Shown here one piece after another: positions 1-8,228 of a DNA stretch of 33,731 bases. The translations under genes and the position numbers were made by a program. The number at the start of each line of letters is the position of its first letter. Position 1 is the first letter of the stretch. Below the pieces are notes generated by a model. The model made no database searches and was not told the DNA's origin. It saw only the letters and a program-made list of their open reading frames with translations. Origin of the DNA: Candidatus Caenarcanales bacterium (GTDB taxonomy: Bacteria; Cyanobacteriota; Vampirovibrionia; Caenarcaniphilales; Caenarcanaceae); contig JASJDU010000010.1 in NCBI GenBank assembly GCA_030065015.1, positions 1 through 33,731 on the forward strand, written 5' to 3'.

Positions 1-2
1 TA

Positions 3-122
3 GCTATTCAGAAAATTTCCAATAAATGGACCATGCCCATTCCTAACTGGAAATCTGCTCTCAACTGGTTTGCTATTCATTTTCACGATAGATTTCCTTT
101 CTCTTTTACACACTTCTCTTGA
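3..122 (+). mobile_element. IS256-family transposase, C-terminal fragment (cut by window edge)
   Basis: The third forward frame is open from the left edge to a TGA at 120-122. It encodes 39 residues, including the run MPIPNWKSALNWFAIHF. IS256/Mutator-type DDE transposases end in a similar W-x-(M/P)-P-I-x-N-W-x-x-A-L-N-x-F-A-I stretch, so this is the extreme C-terminus of such a transposase. The 5' part lies outside the window, so I cannot tell whether the element is intact. The reading frame runs into the presumed terminal repeat, as is usual for this family. Assignment rests on recalled family motifs only. Confidence 0.65.
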
Positions 123-129
123 CAGACTC
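103..129 (+). repeat. Probable right terminal inverted repeat of the IS256-type element
   Basis: The bases overlapping the transposase stop include TTTTACACACTTCTCTTGAC followed by AGACTC. This resembles the TTTACACA...TTGACA right ends of IS256-family elements. The matching left end is outside the window, so the exact boundary and any 8-9 bp target duplication cannot be confirmed. Confidence 0.4.
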
Positions 130-249
130 ATTTAGTGCCATCGTATGAATTGAATCTTTGTCAAAGTTCCTCTTGGATAATATAAGAACTTTTCAGTTAT
201 AAACTGCAATTTAATTGGTTTTGAAAGTTTTGTAAAATTCTCAAAAATA

Positions 250-300
250 ACTTTTTATAGTTAATGTTTCTTTTCTTGTTAACGATTAACTATAAGAAGT
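250..300. repeat. 16-bp near-perfect inverted repeat upstream of mrdA
   Basis: The left arm ACTTTTTATAGTTAAT (250-265) and the right arm ATTAACTATAAGAAGT (285-300) are complementary apart from one position, which would be a G-U wobble in RNA. A 19-nt loop separates them. The element lies 63 bp before the TTG start of the PBP2 gene and about 120 bp after the IS end. It could be an operator, a leader hairpin or a small element. No T-tract follows on the plus strand, so it is not a classic terminator for the transposase. Confidence 0.5.
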
Positions 301-363
301 AACTTTATAAACAAATTATTTCAGACTAAACTTTTATATTGAATAAGTAAATCTAAACTTTGA

Positions 364-2322
364 TTGTTTTCTTTATTGAGTTCCGAGAGTACATATTACA
401 ATCCGCCAACTCCTCAGTTAGGTAAGTCTAACGACTTAAGACCTATCTTTTCTTTTGTGCTAATTCTTTTAGCTTTTCTCGCCATTTTTAGCAAATTATT
501 TCATTTGCAAATAATTCAAGGACCAGAGTATGTAAAACAAGCACAAGAAAACACAACTTTCATTCTTACGCAAATGGCGCCGAGAGGTATTATTTACGAC
601 CGTGAGCATAGAGTTTTAGCAAGCAATAAGCAAACACCTTCGATTGTTATATTACCTTCTGTAATTTTAAAAAGAGATTTAGAGAAAATATCCAATAAGC
701 TCGGTTTCATACTCAATAAGAAACCAGAGGAAATTAAGGAAAAACTTTTGAAACTCGATGAGGATGACTCAAGACCTTTTACACTTCAGACGAAACTAAG
801 CCTCAAACAAGTAGCGGCTATTTACGAAAATCAATATGAACTTCCAGGTGTCACGGTTCAACAACAATCAGCAAGGCATTATGTTAATGGAACTTTACTT
901 TCTCATGTATTGGGGTATACCGGAAAGATTAGTGCAAAGGAACTTGAAACCTATAAAAATAAAAAAATGCACGATGTTATAGGTAAATATGGAATTGAAA
1001 AAATATATGATGAATTGCTTAGAGGACAAGATGCTTATAAAAGAATCAGGGTTAACCGTATAGGCCAGCCCATAGAAAGAGTCAATCTCGAAGACGTTGC
1101 CTCAGCAAAAACACGTTCTGGGAAAGATATAACTTTGACGATCGATTTAGATCTCCAGCAAGCTGCCGAAAAAGTCCTTGAAGAAAAAGGTTTTAGAGGC
1201 GCAATTATTATGATTGACGTTAGAAGCGGAGAAGTATTGGCCTTAGTCAGTAAACCGGATTTTGACCCTAATGTTTTTACCGTGAAGATTCCTGATTCAA
1301 TGTGGAGAGAAATAAGTACAAAGAAAATATTTCTCAATAGAGCAATTTCTTCATATCCTCCCGGAAGTATTTGGAAACCGGTTGTTCTTTTAGCTGCTTT
1401 AGAAAGTGGAGCCGTTAAGCCACGCGAGAAGTTTAAAGTTAGCGGAGCCTTTTATTTAGGACGCACCCGTTTCGGTGATTGGACCAACAAAAGAGGCGTG
1501 TTTACACTCCAAAAATCTTTGGCTTGGTCGAGAGATACAGCTTTTTACCAGATGGCTCAAAGAATGTCTGACGAAGATATAACCAAGTGGGGGAAGATGT
1601 TCGGCGCAGGGCAAGCAACCGGTTTGGAACTGGATAATGAAAGTTTAGGCATAGTGCCCGATAAAGAATGGAAACAGAAAGTTCTCAACTCAAATTGGTA
1701 CCCGGGTAATACACTCCATTATTCCATTGGTCAAGGATATCTATTGATGACACCGGCACAAGCAGTTCGAATGACAGCTGGACTCGCTAACGAAACTTAC
1801 TTGCCAAAGTTACATTTAATTAAACAGATTGATAAACAGTTGCCACCCAAAGTCACTCATGAACCCATAAAAGCTTCTAGCGAAAGATTGAAAATTGTAA
1901 AAGAAGGGATGGTCGAATGTGTTGAAAGCGGAACTTGTCAAATAATTAAAATGCCAAACTTAACAGCAGCGGGGAAAACTGGTTCAGCGGAAGCTCCCCC
2001 CAATAGAAAAACACATGGATGGTTTATTGCTTATGCTCCTAAAGAAAATCCAGAAATTGCGATAGCAGCCTTTGCGGAAGCGGCAGGACATGGTGGATCA
2101 GTTGCTGCTCCTATGGCAAAAGAAGTTATAAAAGCTTATTTTGAAAAATATCACGGTTACGATTATGAAGAAGAGCAGAAGAAATTATGGAAGCAACAGG
2201 CCGAAAGATGGAGAAGGAAAAATAGGATTAAAAGAAAAAGGAAAAAAATAAGAATTTTTAGAGCAAAGCCAAAACCAACTATTCAAGAATCTCCACAAGA
2301 AATTGATTCGGTAGAAAACTGA
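364..2322 (+). CDS. mrdA: Penicillin-binding protein 2 (elongation-specific transpeptidase)
   Basis: This is a class B PBP that cross-links peptidoglycan during side-wall growth, working with RodA and MreB. One N-terminal membrane helix (about residues 28-45) anchors it in the inner membrane. The PBP dimerisation domain follows (about 60-240) and then the transpeptidase domain. Visible catalytic motifs are S-x-x-K in PPGSIWK (Ser335, Lys338), S-R-D at 389-391 in the S-x-N position (S-x-D is usual for PBP2), and KTG at 538-540. After the domain comes a strongly basic tail (about 606-636), which is unusual. The start is TTG; the first in-frame ATG (Met71) would remove the membrane anchor. A TTG four codons later is an alternative. 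No rodA is adjacent. The 652 residues are near the family norm of about 630. Confidence 0.93.
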   Translation: MFSLLSSESTYYNPPTPQLGKSNDLRPIFSFVLILLAFLAIFSKLFHLQIIQGPEYVKQAQENTTFILTQMAPRGIIYDREHRVLASNKQTPSIVILPSVILKRDLEKISNKLGFILNKKPEEIKEKLLKLDEDDSRPFTLQTKLSLKQVAAIYENQYELPGVTVQQQSARHYVNGTLLSHVLGYTGKISAKELETYKNKKMHDVIGKYGIEKIYDELLRGQDAYKRIRVNRIGQPIERVNLEDVASAKTRSGKDITLTIDLDLQQAAEKVLEEKGFRGAIIMIDVRSGEVLALVSKPDFDPNVFTVKIPDSMWREISTKKIFLNRAISSYPPGSIWKPVVLLAALESGAVKPREKFKVSGAFYLGRTRFGDWTNKRGVFTLQKSLAWSRDTAFYQMAQRMSDEDITKWGKMFGAGQATGLELDNESLGIVPDKEWKQKVLNSNWYPGNTLHYSIGQGYLLMTPAQAVRMTAGLANETYLPKLHLIKQIDKQLPPKVTHEPIKASSERLKIVKEGMVECVESGTCQIIKMPNLTAAGKTGSAEAPPNRKTHGWFIAYAPKENPEIAIAAFAEAAGHGGSVAAPMAKEVIKAYFEKYHGYDYEEEQKKLWKQQAERWRRKNRIKRKRKKIRIFRAKPKPTIQESPQEIDSVEN

Positions 2323-2364
2323 GTTTGAATGAGAATGGTCGAAAATAAATTGATCTTAGAAAAA

Positions 2365-2394
2365 AAGCACTGGTTTGATTTAAAACCAGTGCTT
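2365..2394 (-). terminator. Rho-independent terminator of glnA
   Basis: A perfect 12-bp stem (AAGCACTGGTTT at 2365-2376, AAACCAGTGCTT at 2383-2394) has a 6-nt loop. On the minus strand it is followed by a T-run, the complement of the A-run at 2360-2366. It lies 28 bp beyond the glnA stop. The stem may also help stop mrdA transcripts coming from the other side, but there is no T-tract in that direction. Confidence 0.85.
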
Positions 2395-2422
2395 GACTGA
2401 GCCTTAAGAATTCCTGACGGAA

Positions 2423-3787
2423 TTAAACTACATGGAGATATTTATCAGTTTCCCATTGAGAAACATAGGTTCTATATTCATCCCATTCACGAGTCTTTGT
2501 TTTCACAAATTCGTTGAATATATGTTCACCTAAAGCTTCTTTTGCTATATCACTATTTTTTAAGCAAGTAAGGGCTTCATTCAAACTTCCAGGAATACTA
2601 GATATGAGATGTTCTGCTCTAGCAGCTTCATCCAATCCATAAATATTTACTTGAGTTGGTGCTGGTGGTTGAATTTGCTTCTCAATTCCATTAATTCCAG
2701 CGGTTAACATTGCAGCAAAAGCCAAGTATGGATTGGAGCTAGGATCAGGAGAACGCAGCTCAACTCTCGTGGAATTACCTCTTTTTGCAGGAATTCTAAT
2801 CAAAGCACTTCTGTTAGATGGTGACCAGGCAATGTAAACAGGAGCTTCATACCCTGGAACAAGACGCTTATAGCTGTTAACCAATGGATTTGTTACAGCA
2901 ACGATCTCTGGGATGTGCTTTAAAAGACCCCCAATGTAGTAGAGACACTTAGTGCTGAGTTTGTACTCTCCATTGTCATCAACAAATAAATTCTTACCGT
3001 CGTTAACGTCACTTAGAGACTGATTGCAATGCATACCGGACCCATTGATTCCATATATTGGTTTTGGCATGAATGTTGCATGAAGACCGTATTCAGAAGC
3101 AATTTTACGAGTAACTATTTTGAAATTAATTACATTATCAGCTGTAGTTAAAGCATCAGAATATTGAAAATCAATTTCATGTTGACCGGAAGCAACTTCG
3201 TGGTGAGATGCTTCGATATTAAAACCTAAATTTTCCAAAACTTCAGTGATTCTGCTTCTGACATCTTCCGCCAAATCATCAGGTGCTAAATCATAATAAC
3301 CTGCTCCATCGTGAGTATCTAATGTAATATCTCCGTTGGAATTCTTCTTAAACAAGAAGAATTCAAGTTCTGGGCCAACATTATATGTGTAGCCTAGTTC
3401 GGCAGCTTTCTTAAGAACTCTCTTTAAATTATTTCTCGGACAACCTTCGAAAGGAGTTCCATCCGGATTATAAATATCACACATTAAGCGACCAACTCTT
3501 TTCCCACCTTGAGTCCAAGGCATAATTTGAAAGGTTGATTTGTCTGGATAAAAATACATATCCGAAGTTTCTATAGAACGAAATCCTGCAATGGAAGAAC
3601 CATCAAGCATAATTTCATTATTCAAAGCTTTATCGAGTAAATCAACATGCACTGTCATTTGCTTTGGACGACCATGCAAATCAACAAATTGCAATTGAAT
3701 CAATCGAACATCTTTTTCACGGGCAATCTCAAGAATTTCTGCATCACTCAAATATTGTCGGTTATTGGCTTTACTTGCTGTTGGCAT
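2423..3787 (-). CDS. glnA: Glutamine synthetase, type I (alpha-like)
   Basis: This enzyme makes glutamine from glutamate, ammonia and ATP as a cytosolic dodecamer. Recognisable GSI blocks include DGSSIAGFRSIETSDMYFYP, ASHHEVASGQHEIDF, NGSGMHCNQSL, NSYKRLVPGYEAPVY and STRVELRSPDPSSNPYLA. The C-terminus (NIYGLDEA..., ALGEHIF, EWDEYRTYVSQWE) follows the shorter GSI-alpha form of Firmicutes rather than the adenylylated GSI-beta form. I prefer the ATG at 3787 (454 aa). A GTG 27 bp upstream at 3814 is in frame, but it would put the start about 2 nt from the predicted transcription start. Aligned from memory with Bacillus GlnA, the feedback-inhibition arginine (Arg62 there) is serine here, with an arginine one residue earlier. 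It is a single gene with its own promoter and terminator. Confidence 0.95.
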   Translation of the reverse strand: MPTASKANNRQYLSDAEILEIAREKDVRLIQLQFVDLHGRPKQMTVHVDLLDKALNNEIMLDGSSIAGFRSIETSDMYFYPDKSTFQIMPWTQGGKRVGRLMCDIYNPDGTPFEGCPRNNLKRVLKKAAELGYTYNVGPELEFFLFKKNSNGDITLDTHDGAGYYDLAPDDLAEDVRSRITEVLENLGFNIEASHHEVASGQHEIDFQYSDALTTADNVINFKIVTRKIASEYGLHATFMPKPIYGINGSGMHCNQSLSDVNDGKNLFVDDNGEYKLSTKCLYYIGGLLKHIPEIVAVTNPLVNSYKRLVPGYEAPVYIAWSPSNRSALIRIPAKRGNSTRVELRSPDPSSNPYLAFAAMLTAGINGIEKQIQPPAPTQVNIYGLDEAARAEHLISSIPGSLNEALTCLKNSDIAKEALGEHIFNEFVKTKTREWDEYRTYVSQWETDKYLHVV

Positions 3788-3822
3788 TTTCTGTAATTTA
3801 CTCAATTTGTACACTAGTCATG

Positions 3823-3863
3823 ATTATACAATCATGTATTTAGGGTTTGCAGGTAAAATGCAA
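3823..3863 (-). promoter_or_regulatory. glnA promoter with two dyads
   Basis: On the minus strand a perfect TATAAT (3828-3823) sits inside the palindrome CATGATT-N4-AATCATG (3819-3836). A second dyad, TTGCA-N7-TGCAA (3847-3863), covers the -35 region, which itself matches TTGACA poorly. This gives a 5' leader of about 29 nt to the ATG at 3787. A strong -10, a weak -35 and an overlapping dyad suggest a regulated promoter. No NtcA-type GTA-N8-TAC site is visible. Confidence 0.5.
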
Positions 3864-3912
3864 GTCATAATTATTAGTATTTGAATATCCTTACTTAAAA
3901 TACTCTTTAGAT

Positions 3913-4299
3913 ATGGATTTAACAGCACCAGCAGTTTTATTGTCTACAATTTCTCTTTTGCTTTTAGCATTCACAAACCGTTTTCTTGCAATTGCAACTC
4001 TTGCAAGAAACCTTCATGACAAATATCTTGAAAAACCAGACGAAGCATTACTCAGTCAAATTAATAATCTCAAGTTGAGAATTAGATTAATTAGAGAAAT
4101 GCAGTCAATAGGTGTCTTTAGTCTATTCTTGTTCGTTTTGTGTATGTTTCTGATATTCACGAAGCATCAATTATCAGCCAAAGTAGTTTTTGGAAGTGGA
4201 CTTGTTTTTCTAATGGCGTCATTGATTATTTCTACGATAGAAATCTATATTTCAACAAAGGCTTTGAGTATTCAACTTAGTTCTTTAGAGAAAAGTTAA
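3913..4299 (+). CDS. DUF2721-type small membrane protein
   Basis: This 128-residue protein has three predicted hydrophobic segments at about residues 5-28, 66-85 and 89-111. They are separated by a charged loop with the pattern L-x-x-Q-I-x-x-L-x-x-R-I-R-L-I-R. Size, topology and the basic loop match the DUF2721 family, common in cyanobacteria and proteobacteria and of unknown function. It is transcribed divergently from glnA, with about 100 bp between starts. Its last 4 bp overlap the end of the convergent GT9 gene. The family assignment is from memory. Confidence 0.75.
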   Translation: MDLTAPAVLLSTISLLLLAFTNRFLAIATLARNLHDKYLEKPDEALLSQINNLKLRIRLIREMQSIGVFSLFLFVLCMFLIFTKHQLSAKVVFGSGLVFLMASLIISTIEIYISTKALSIQLSSLEKS

Positions 4300-5300
4300 A
4301 CTTCATTCATTGCTAGCCAGACTTCTTCTGGGGATAAACTCTCCATACAATTCAAAACTTTTCTAGCGCATTTTTTTGGCGTGCAGGCTTTTGCACATTC
4401 ATAATCATCTGAAGCTTGAATACCGAGACCAGTGAAAGGTGCGTGTCGAGATGGAGAGGTGGGGCCGAACATACATATGACCTCAGTCCCCACCGCAGAA
4501 GCTAGGTGAATTGGACCAGTATCACCGCCAATGGCAATATCACATCTTTTTAAAACAGCAGCTGTTTCCAATAAGTCAGACTTGCCACACAAATTTGTTA
4601 ACCGGATTTTACTGTAACTTGGCAAATGAGTGATTAGTTCATCGCAAAGTTGTATTTCGTCTTTGCCACCAATGAGAACTATGTGGGCTTTATAGTTATT
4701 TCTCTCTTCTATCATCTTGAAAAATTGCAGCCAATTTTTTATTGGCCATGCACGATGAGGACGATGTTTCCCTACTCCCGGTACAAGACCTATTAACTTC
4801 TTTTCTTCATCTAGCTCATATTTAAAGGCTGAAGAACTAACAATTTCGTTGGGAATGCGAATCAAAGGGAAAAATTGATCTATTGCATAATCCTCTAAAT
4901 CTTTAGAATCGTAATAGGATTCTGCGAAGTTCTGCCAAACATGCTCATCAAAATTTGAGCTTTTTGAATACTCGAAATATAGTTCAGGAGAAATTACTTT
5001 GCTTATTAATTTGGATTTCCAGTTCGGTTGTAAATTTATAAAAGTTTTAAAGCGCCCATTTGCAGATTTCTTTAATTTCTTCCCCTGTTCGAGTAAATTG
5101 AAAATGTTCCCGTTTAAAGTTATAGGGAATATCTGATCGATTCCACGAGCAAATTGCATAACATCAATAAGACTTTCATCCATTGCATAAGTAATTTTCC
5201 TTTCTTTGAAGGATTGAGAGAGAAGGTTTACAAGAGGAAGAGTATGAATGACATCTCCAATAGCTCCAACTCTCAGAACACAAATATGCCGTGGCTTCAT
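4296..5300 (-). CDS. Glycosyltransferase family 9 (heptosyltransferase-like)
   Basis: GT9 enzymes (WaaC, WaaF, WaaQ) transfer ADP-heptose onto the lipopolysaccharide inner core at the inner-membrane face. The N-terminal Rossmann motif is ILCVLRVGAIGDVIHTLPLV-like. The C-terminal domain has GVGKHRPHRAWPIKNW and the nucleotide-binding signature GGDTGPIHLASAVGTEVICM, followed by FGPTSPSRHAP. A cysteine-rich end (C-x3-C-x3-KKC-x5-CM) is common in this family. The length of 334 aa is normal. The acceptor cannot be told from the sequence, so no symbol is given. It starts with ATG, ends convergently with the DUF2721 gene, and is divergent from cmk. It fits with lpxK and the other sugar transferases in the window. 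Confidence 0.88.
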   Translation of the reverse strand: MKPRHICVLRVGAIGDVIHTLPLVNLLSQSFKERKITYAMDESLIDVMQFARGIDQIFPITLNGNIFNLLEQGKKLKKSANGRFKTFINLQPNWKSKLISKVISPELYFEYSKSSNFDEHVWQNFAESYYDSKDLEDYAIDQFFPLIRIPNEIVSSSAFKYELDEEKKLIGLVPGVGKHRPHRAWPIKNWLQFFKMIEERNNYKAHIVLIGGKDEIQLCDELITHLPSYSKIRLTNLCGKSDLLETAAVLKRCDIAIGGDTGPIHLASAVGTEVICMFGPTSPSRHAPFTGLGIQASDDYECAKACTPKKCARKVLNCMESLSPEEVWLAMNEV

Positions 5301-5369
5301 AATCTAGACTTGCTAATATTGCCTCTGAAATTTTGATTCAAATATTTAGATAAACTAGTTTAATTCATA

Positions 5370-6101
5370 ATGGAAAAAGACTTAACAAAATTGGTTATTG
5401 CTATCGATGGCCCGGCAGGTTCTGGCAAAAGTACAGTGGGAAGAATAATAGCGGAGAAGCTTGGGTTAACTTATATTGATACCGGAGCAATGTACCGTGC
5501 GGTAACACTCTTGAAAATAAGAAATAATATTTCTTTAGAGAAAAACCCAGATAAGCTTATCGAATTAACGAATAGTATGAATTTAGAACTATTGCCTGCT
5601 GAATCGATAAATGGATCTTCAGATAAATTTCAAAAAGTGATTTTAAATGGGATTGAGGTTAGCAAAGAAATAAGAAGTAAAGAAGTAAGTCAATCGGTCA
5701 GTGAAGTTAGTGCAATTCCAGAAGTTAGAACCAAATTAGTTTCTCTTCAACAAAAAATGGGAGAGGCCGGTGGAGTAATTATGGATGGAAGAGATATTGG
5801 AACAACTGTATTCCCAAAAGCAAATCTCAAAATCTTTTTAGTGGCGAGTAGCGAAGAAAGAGCTAAAAGAAGACTAAAACAAGAAGCACAAATTCAATCG
5901 AATGCAATAAATATTAATGAAGAAGACTTAAAGTCAGTTCAAAAAGAAATTGAGAGAAGAGATGAAATTGATAGGAACCGAAAGGTCTCTCCTCTTAGAC
6001 AGGCTGAGGATGCGATTCTCATCCAAACTGATAAGCTCTCAATTGATGAAGTTGTTCAAGAAATTGAGAGCTTATCTAAAAAAACGCTCACCAAAATATA
6101 A
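5370..6101 (+). CDS. cmk: Cytidylate kinase
   Basis: It phosphorylates CMP and dCMP with ATP in pyrimidine nucleotide recycling. The N-terminus carries the P-loop in AIDGPAGSGKSTVGR, followed by LGLTYIDTGAMYRAVT. The CMP-binding and lid region is MDGRDIGTTVFP, and the C-terminal signature is ERRDEIDRNRKVSPLRQAED. At 243 aa it is slightly longer than the usual 220-230, because of an insertion around residues 75-95. The last codons form one arm of its terminator hairpin and the TAA stop lies in the loop. In many bacteria cmk precedes rpsA or plsC; neither is here. Confidence 0.95.
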   Translation: MEKDLTKLVIAIDGPAGSGKSTVGRIIAEKLGLTYIDTGAMYRAVTLLKIRNNISLEKNPDKLIELTNSMNLELLPAESINGSSDKFQKVILNGIEVSKEIRSKEVSQSVSEVSAIPEVRTKLVSLQQKMGEAGGVIMDGRDIGTTVFPKANLKIFLVASSEERAKRRLKQEAQIQSNAININEEDLKSVQKEIERRDEIDRNRKVSPLRQAEDAILIQTDKLSIDEVVQEIESLSKKTLTKI

Positions 6102-6139
6102 TCTTTAAAAATATAATCTTTATAAGGGTGAGCGTTTTT
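6080..6139. terminator. Bidirectional terminator between cmk and the 75-aa gene, with tandem 15-bp repeat in the loop
   Basis: A perfect 13-bp stem pairs AAAAACGCTCACC (6080-6092) with GGTGAGCGTTTTT (6127-6139). It has an A-run on one side and a T-run on the other, so it can work on both strands. The 34-nt loop contains two exact adjacent copies of AAAATATAATCTTTA (6093-6107, 6108-6122). The cmk stop codon (6099-6101) lies in the first copy. Confidence 0.85.
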
Positions 6140-6159
6140 AGGTAATTATTCAGGCTAAA

Positions 6160-6387
6160 TTAATTCTCTTCGCCGTTATTACTAATTCCGGCTACTGGGT
6201 TGAGAATATCACCCATTTCGGATAAAAGTTTAGAAATTAATTCTTCCATTGCATCTTTAGAAGATGACATTTGATCTAAATATCCTTCTAAGTAACCCTG
6301 TAAACGAGCGTATTTAATCGAAGCAGAACTAGTTGAATTTAATGCTTGACGAATATTGCTCGGCAATGTTGCAGTATCGTTGGACAT
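6160..6387 (-). CDS. Small hydrophilic protein of unknown function
   Basis: A 75-residue protein with no membrane segment. It has a serine- and alanine-rich N-terminal half, a probable helix from about residue 35 to 62, and an acidic C-terminus ending in GEEN. I do not recognise the family. Three features support a real gene: an ATG preceded by AAAAGG at a workable distance, a good minus-strand TATAAT at 6433-6428 about 40 bp upstream, and the shared terminator just after its stop. It is divergent from the HerA-like gene and convergent with cmk. Confidence 0.6.
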   Translation of the reverse strand: MSNDTATLPSNIRQALNSTSSASIKYARLQGYLEGYLDQMSSSKDAMEELISKLLSEMGDILNPVAGISNNGEEN

Positions 6388-6520
6388 GTATATTTACCTT
6401 TTAACTTACAATCACTAAGACTTGCACATTATATTATTTACCCACTTTAATTAGAGATATCCCTAAATAGAAATACTTGTTAACTTATTGAATCTTTAAG
6501 TATTAGTCAACTAAAATTTT

Positions 6521-8194
6521 ATGAATTTATTAATACCCATCGGTAGAGTAGTTGGTCCAGGAGAAGAAACTGGTGAAATTAAAATACAGACTAAAGACAA
6601 TTTGCATTCGCGAGTTGGAGAATATTTGATTTATAAAACATCTTTAAACGATCAAGTGAAAGATGTTTTTGCAACAATAACTTTTCGCAGAATTCACAGA
6701 ACTTTACCAGCGAGTTTCTTGGCTGATCCGAGTATTGATGCTTTGGATGTTGCTGCCGCTCTTGGAATTGATGAGGCTGACCAAGGAGTTGAATATGAAC
6801 TTACCGCTAAAATCCTCGGTTATTTTGACGAGCAGCTTCAGTCCTTTATAAATCCTAGAATTAATCCAAATCCTAATACAACCATTTTTTTGGCTCCAGA
6901 CGAATTATTGAAGCCGGCCTTATTTTCACAAAATGTTGGAGAAACTGGTTCTGGGAGAATTGGCCAACTTCTTTTAAGACCAAATTTGGATGTATTAGTT
7001 GACATTAATGAAATGGTTTCCACTCACTTAGCAATATTAGCGGGAACTGGCTCCGGGAAAAGCTATTTAGCAAGAGTATTACTTGAAGAGTTGATGCAGC
7101 CTTATAATCGAGGAGCAATTGCCGTTTTCGATCCGCATGGAGAGTATGAATCGTTAGCGAGTCTCTCTTCTCAGGAGGAGTTTCAAGCTAAAGGATATAG
7201 GCCAGAAGTGAAGGTGCTTTCTCCTGGTGAGAGTTTAATAATCCCGATTTTTGATCTCTCCTGGGGAGATATAAGGTTCTTACTAAAAGATGTCTCTGAG
7301 AAAATGAGCCATTATTTGGAGACAATACACGATCAAGCCTTTAAGAAAGCGAAAAAGCAGAGACGCCAATGGACTTATTCTGATCTAATGATTGAACTAG
7401 AAAATTTGATTGAGGAATCAGAAACCGAAGGTAGTGGAGCGCGTGCAACTCTTGAAGCTCTCAAATGGAGATTAGAAAAACGTTTTAATCCAAAGGGAAA
7501 TAGGCCTAAAATATTTGTTGATAATGGAGGTACTTTGCTGAATGATTTATTTAAACCCGGTCAATGTACGATTATAAAGCTCGATGGGGTGGAAGAAGAG
7601 GAGCAACAAATAATTGCTGCAATTTTATTACGCAAAGCATACGAAGCTCGTGAAAAAGCAGTGAGAGACGAAGAAGCCAATTCCCAAAATTCAATCAATT
7701 ATCCAATTTTTGCTTTGATGGAAGAAGCCCATCGCTTTGCTCCTCATGGAGATGGACAAGGCGCTTCTACAAAAATCCTCAAAACGATTCTTTCTGAAGG
7801 ACGTAAGTTTGGCGTTGGAGTCGGTCTCATAACTCAGAGGCCGGGGAAATTGGATCAAAATGTTCTATCTCAGTGTATGACGCAGTTCCTAATGAGAATT
7901 ATCAATCCTAATGATCAAGATAGTGTTGCGAAGGGAGTTGAAAGTGCAGGAAGAGACTTATTGAAGGAATTACCAGCACTTTCTAAAGGACAAGCAATAG
8001 TAACCGGTGTGTCAGTCAGGACACCGGTATTATTCAAGGTCCGTAAGGCAATTACCAAACATAAAGGTGCAAGCGCAAACTCTGCGGAAGAGTGGCTCAA
8101 ATATTTTGCTCCTGAAGAACAAGCAAAAAGAGAATTACAAAGTGCAACATTAAGCAACTCTCAAGTTGAAAAAGATCCTTGGGAAATGCTGTGA
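6521..8194 (+). CDS. HerA-like hexameric ATPase (HAS-barrel / DUF87)
   Basis: The N-terminal about 110 residues match the beta-rich HAS-barrel of HerA: an IGRVVGPGEETGEI start and a later VEYELTAKILGY segment. The RecA-like motor domain has Walker A GTGSGKS (175-181), a DPHGEYE motif after strand 2, Walker B IFALMEE (396-402) followed by AHRFAP, and the ITQRP sensor/arginine region (437-441). Archaeal HerA works with the NurA nuclease in DNA end resection. Bacterial homologues occur in housekeeping settings and in some defence operons. No NurA, SIR2 or other partner is adjacent; the next gene is tRNA-Val. The 557 aa are typical. The molecular class is clear, the biological role is not. Confidence 0.85.
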   Translation: MNLLIPIGRVVGPGEETGEIKIQTKDNLHSRVGEYLIYKTSLNDQVKDVFATITFRRIHRTLPASFLADPSIDALDVAAALGIDEADQGVEYELTAKILGYFDEQLQSFINPRINPNPNTTIFLAPDELLKPALFSQNVGETGSGRIGQLLLRPNLDVLVDINEMVSTHLAILAGTGSGKSYLARVLLEELMQPYNRGAIAVFDPHGEYESLASLSSQEEFQAKGYRPEVKVLSPGESLIIPIFDLSWGDIRFLLKDVSEKMSHYLETIHDQAFKKAKKQRRQWTYSDLMIELENLIEESETEGSGARATLEALKWRLEKRFNPKGNRPKIFVDNGGTLLNDLFKPGQCTIIKLDGVEEEEQQIIAAILLRKAYEAREKAVRDEEANSQNSINYPIFALMEEAHRFAPHGDGQGASTKILKTILSEGRKFGVGVGLITQRPGKLDQNVLSQCMTQFLMRIINPNDQDSVAKGVESAGRDLLKELPALSKGQAIVTGVSVRTPVLFKVRKAITKHKGASANSAEEWLKYFAPEEQAKRELQSATLSNSQVEKDPWEML

Positions 8195-8228
8195 AATAAT
8201 AAGCTTTTTAAAATTTATTGATTAAGGC

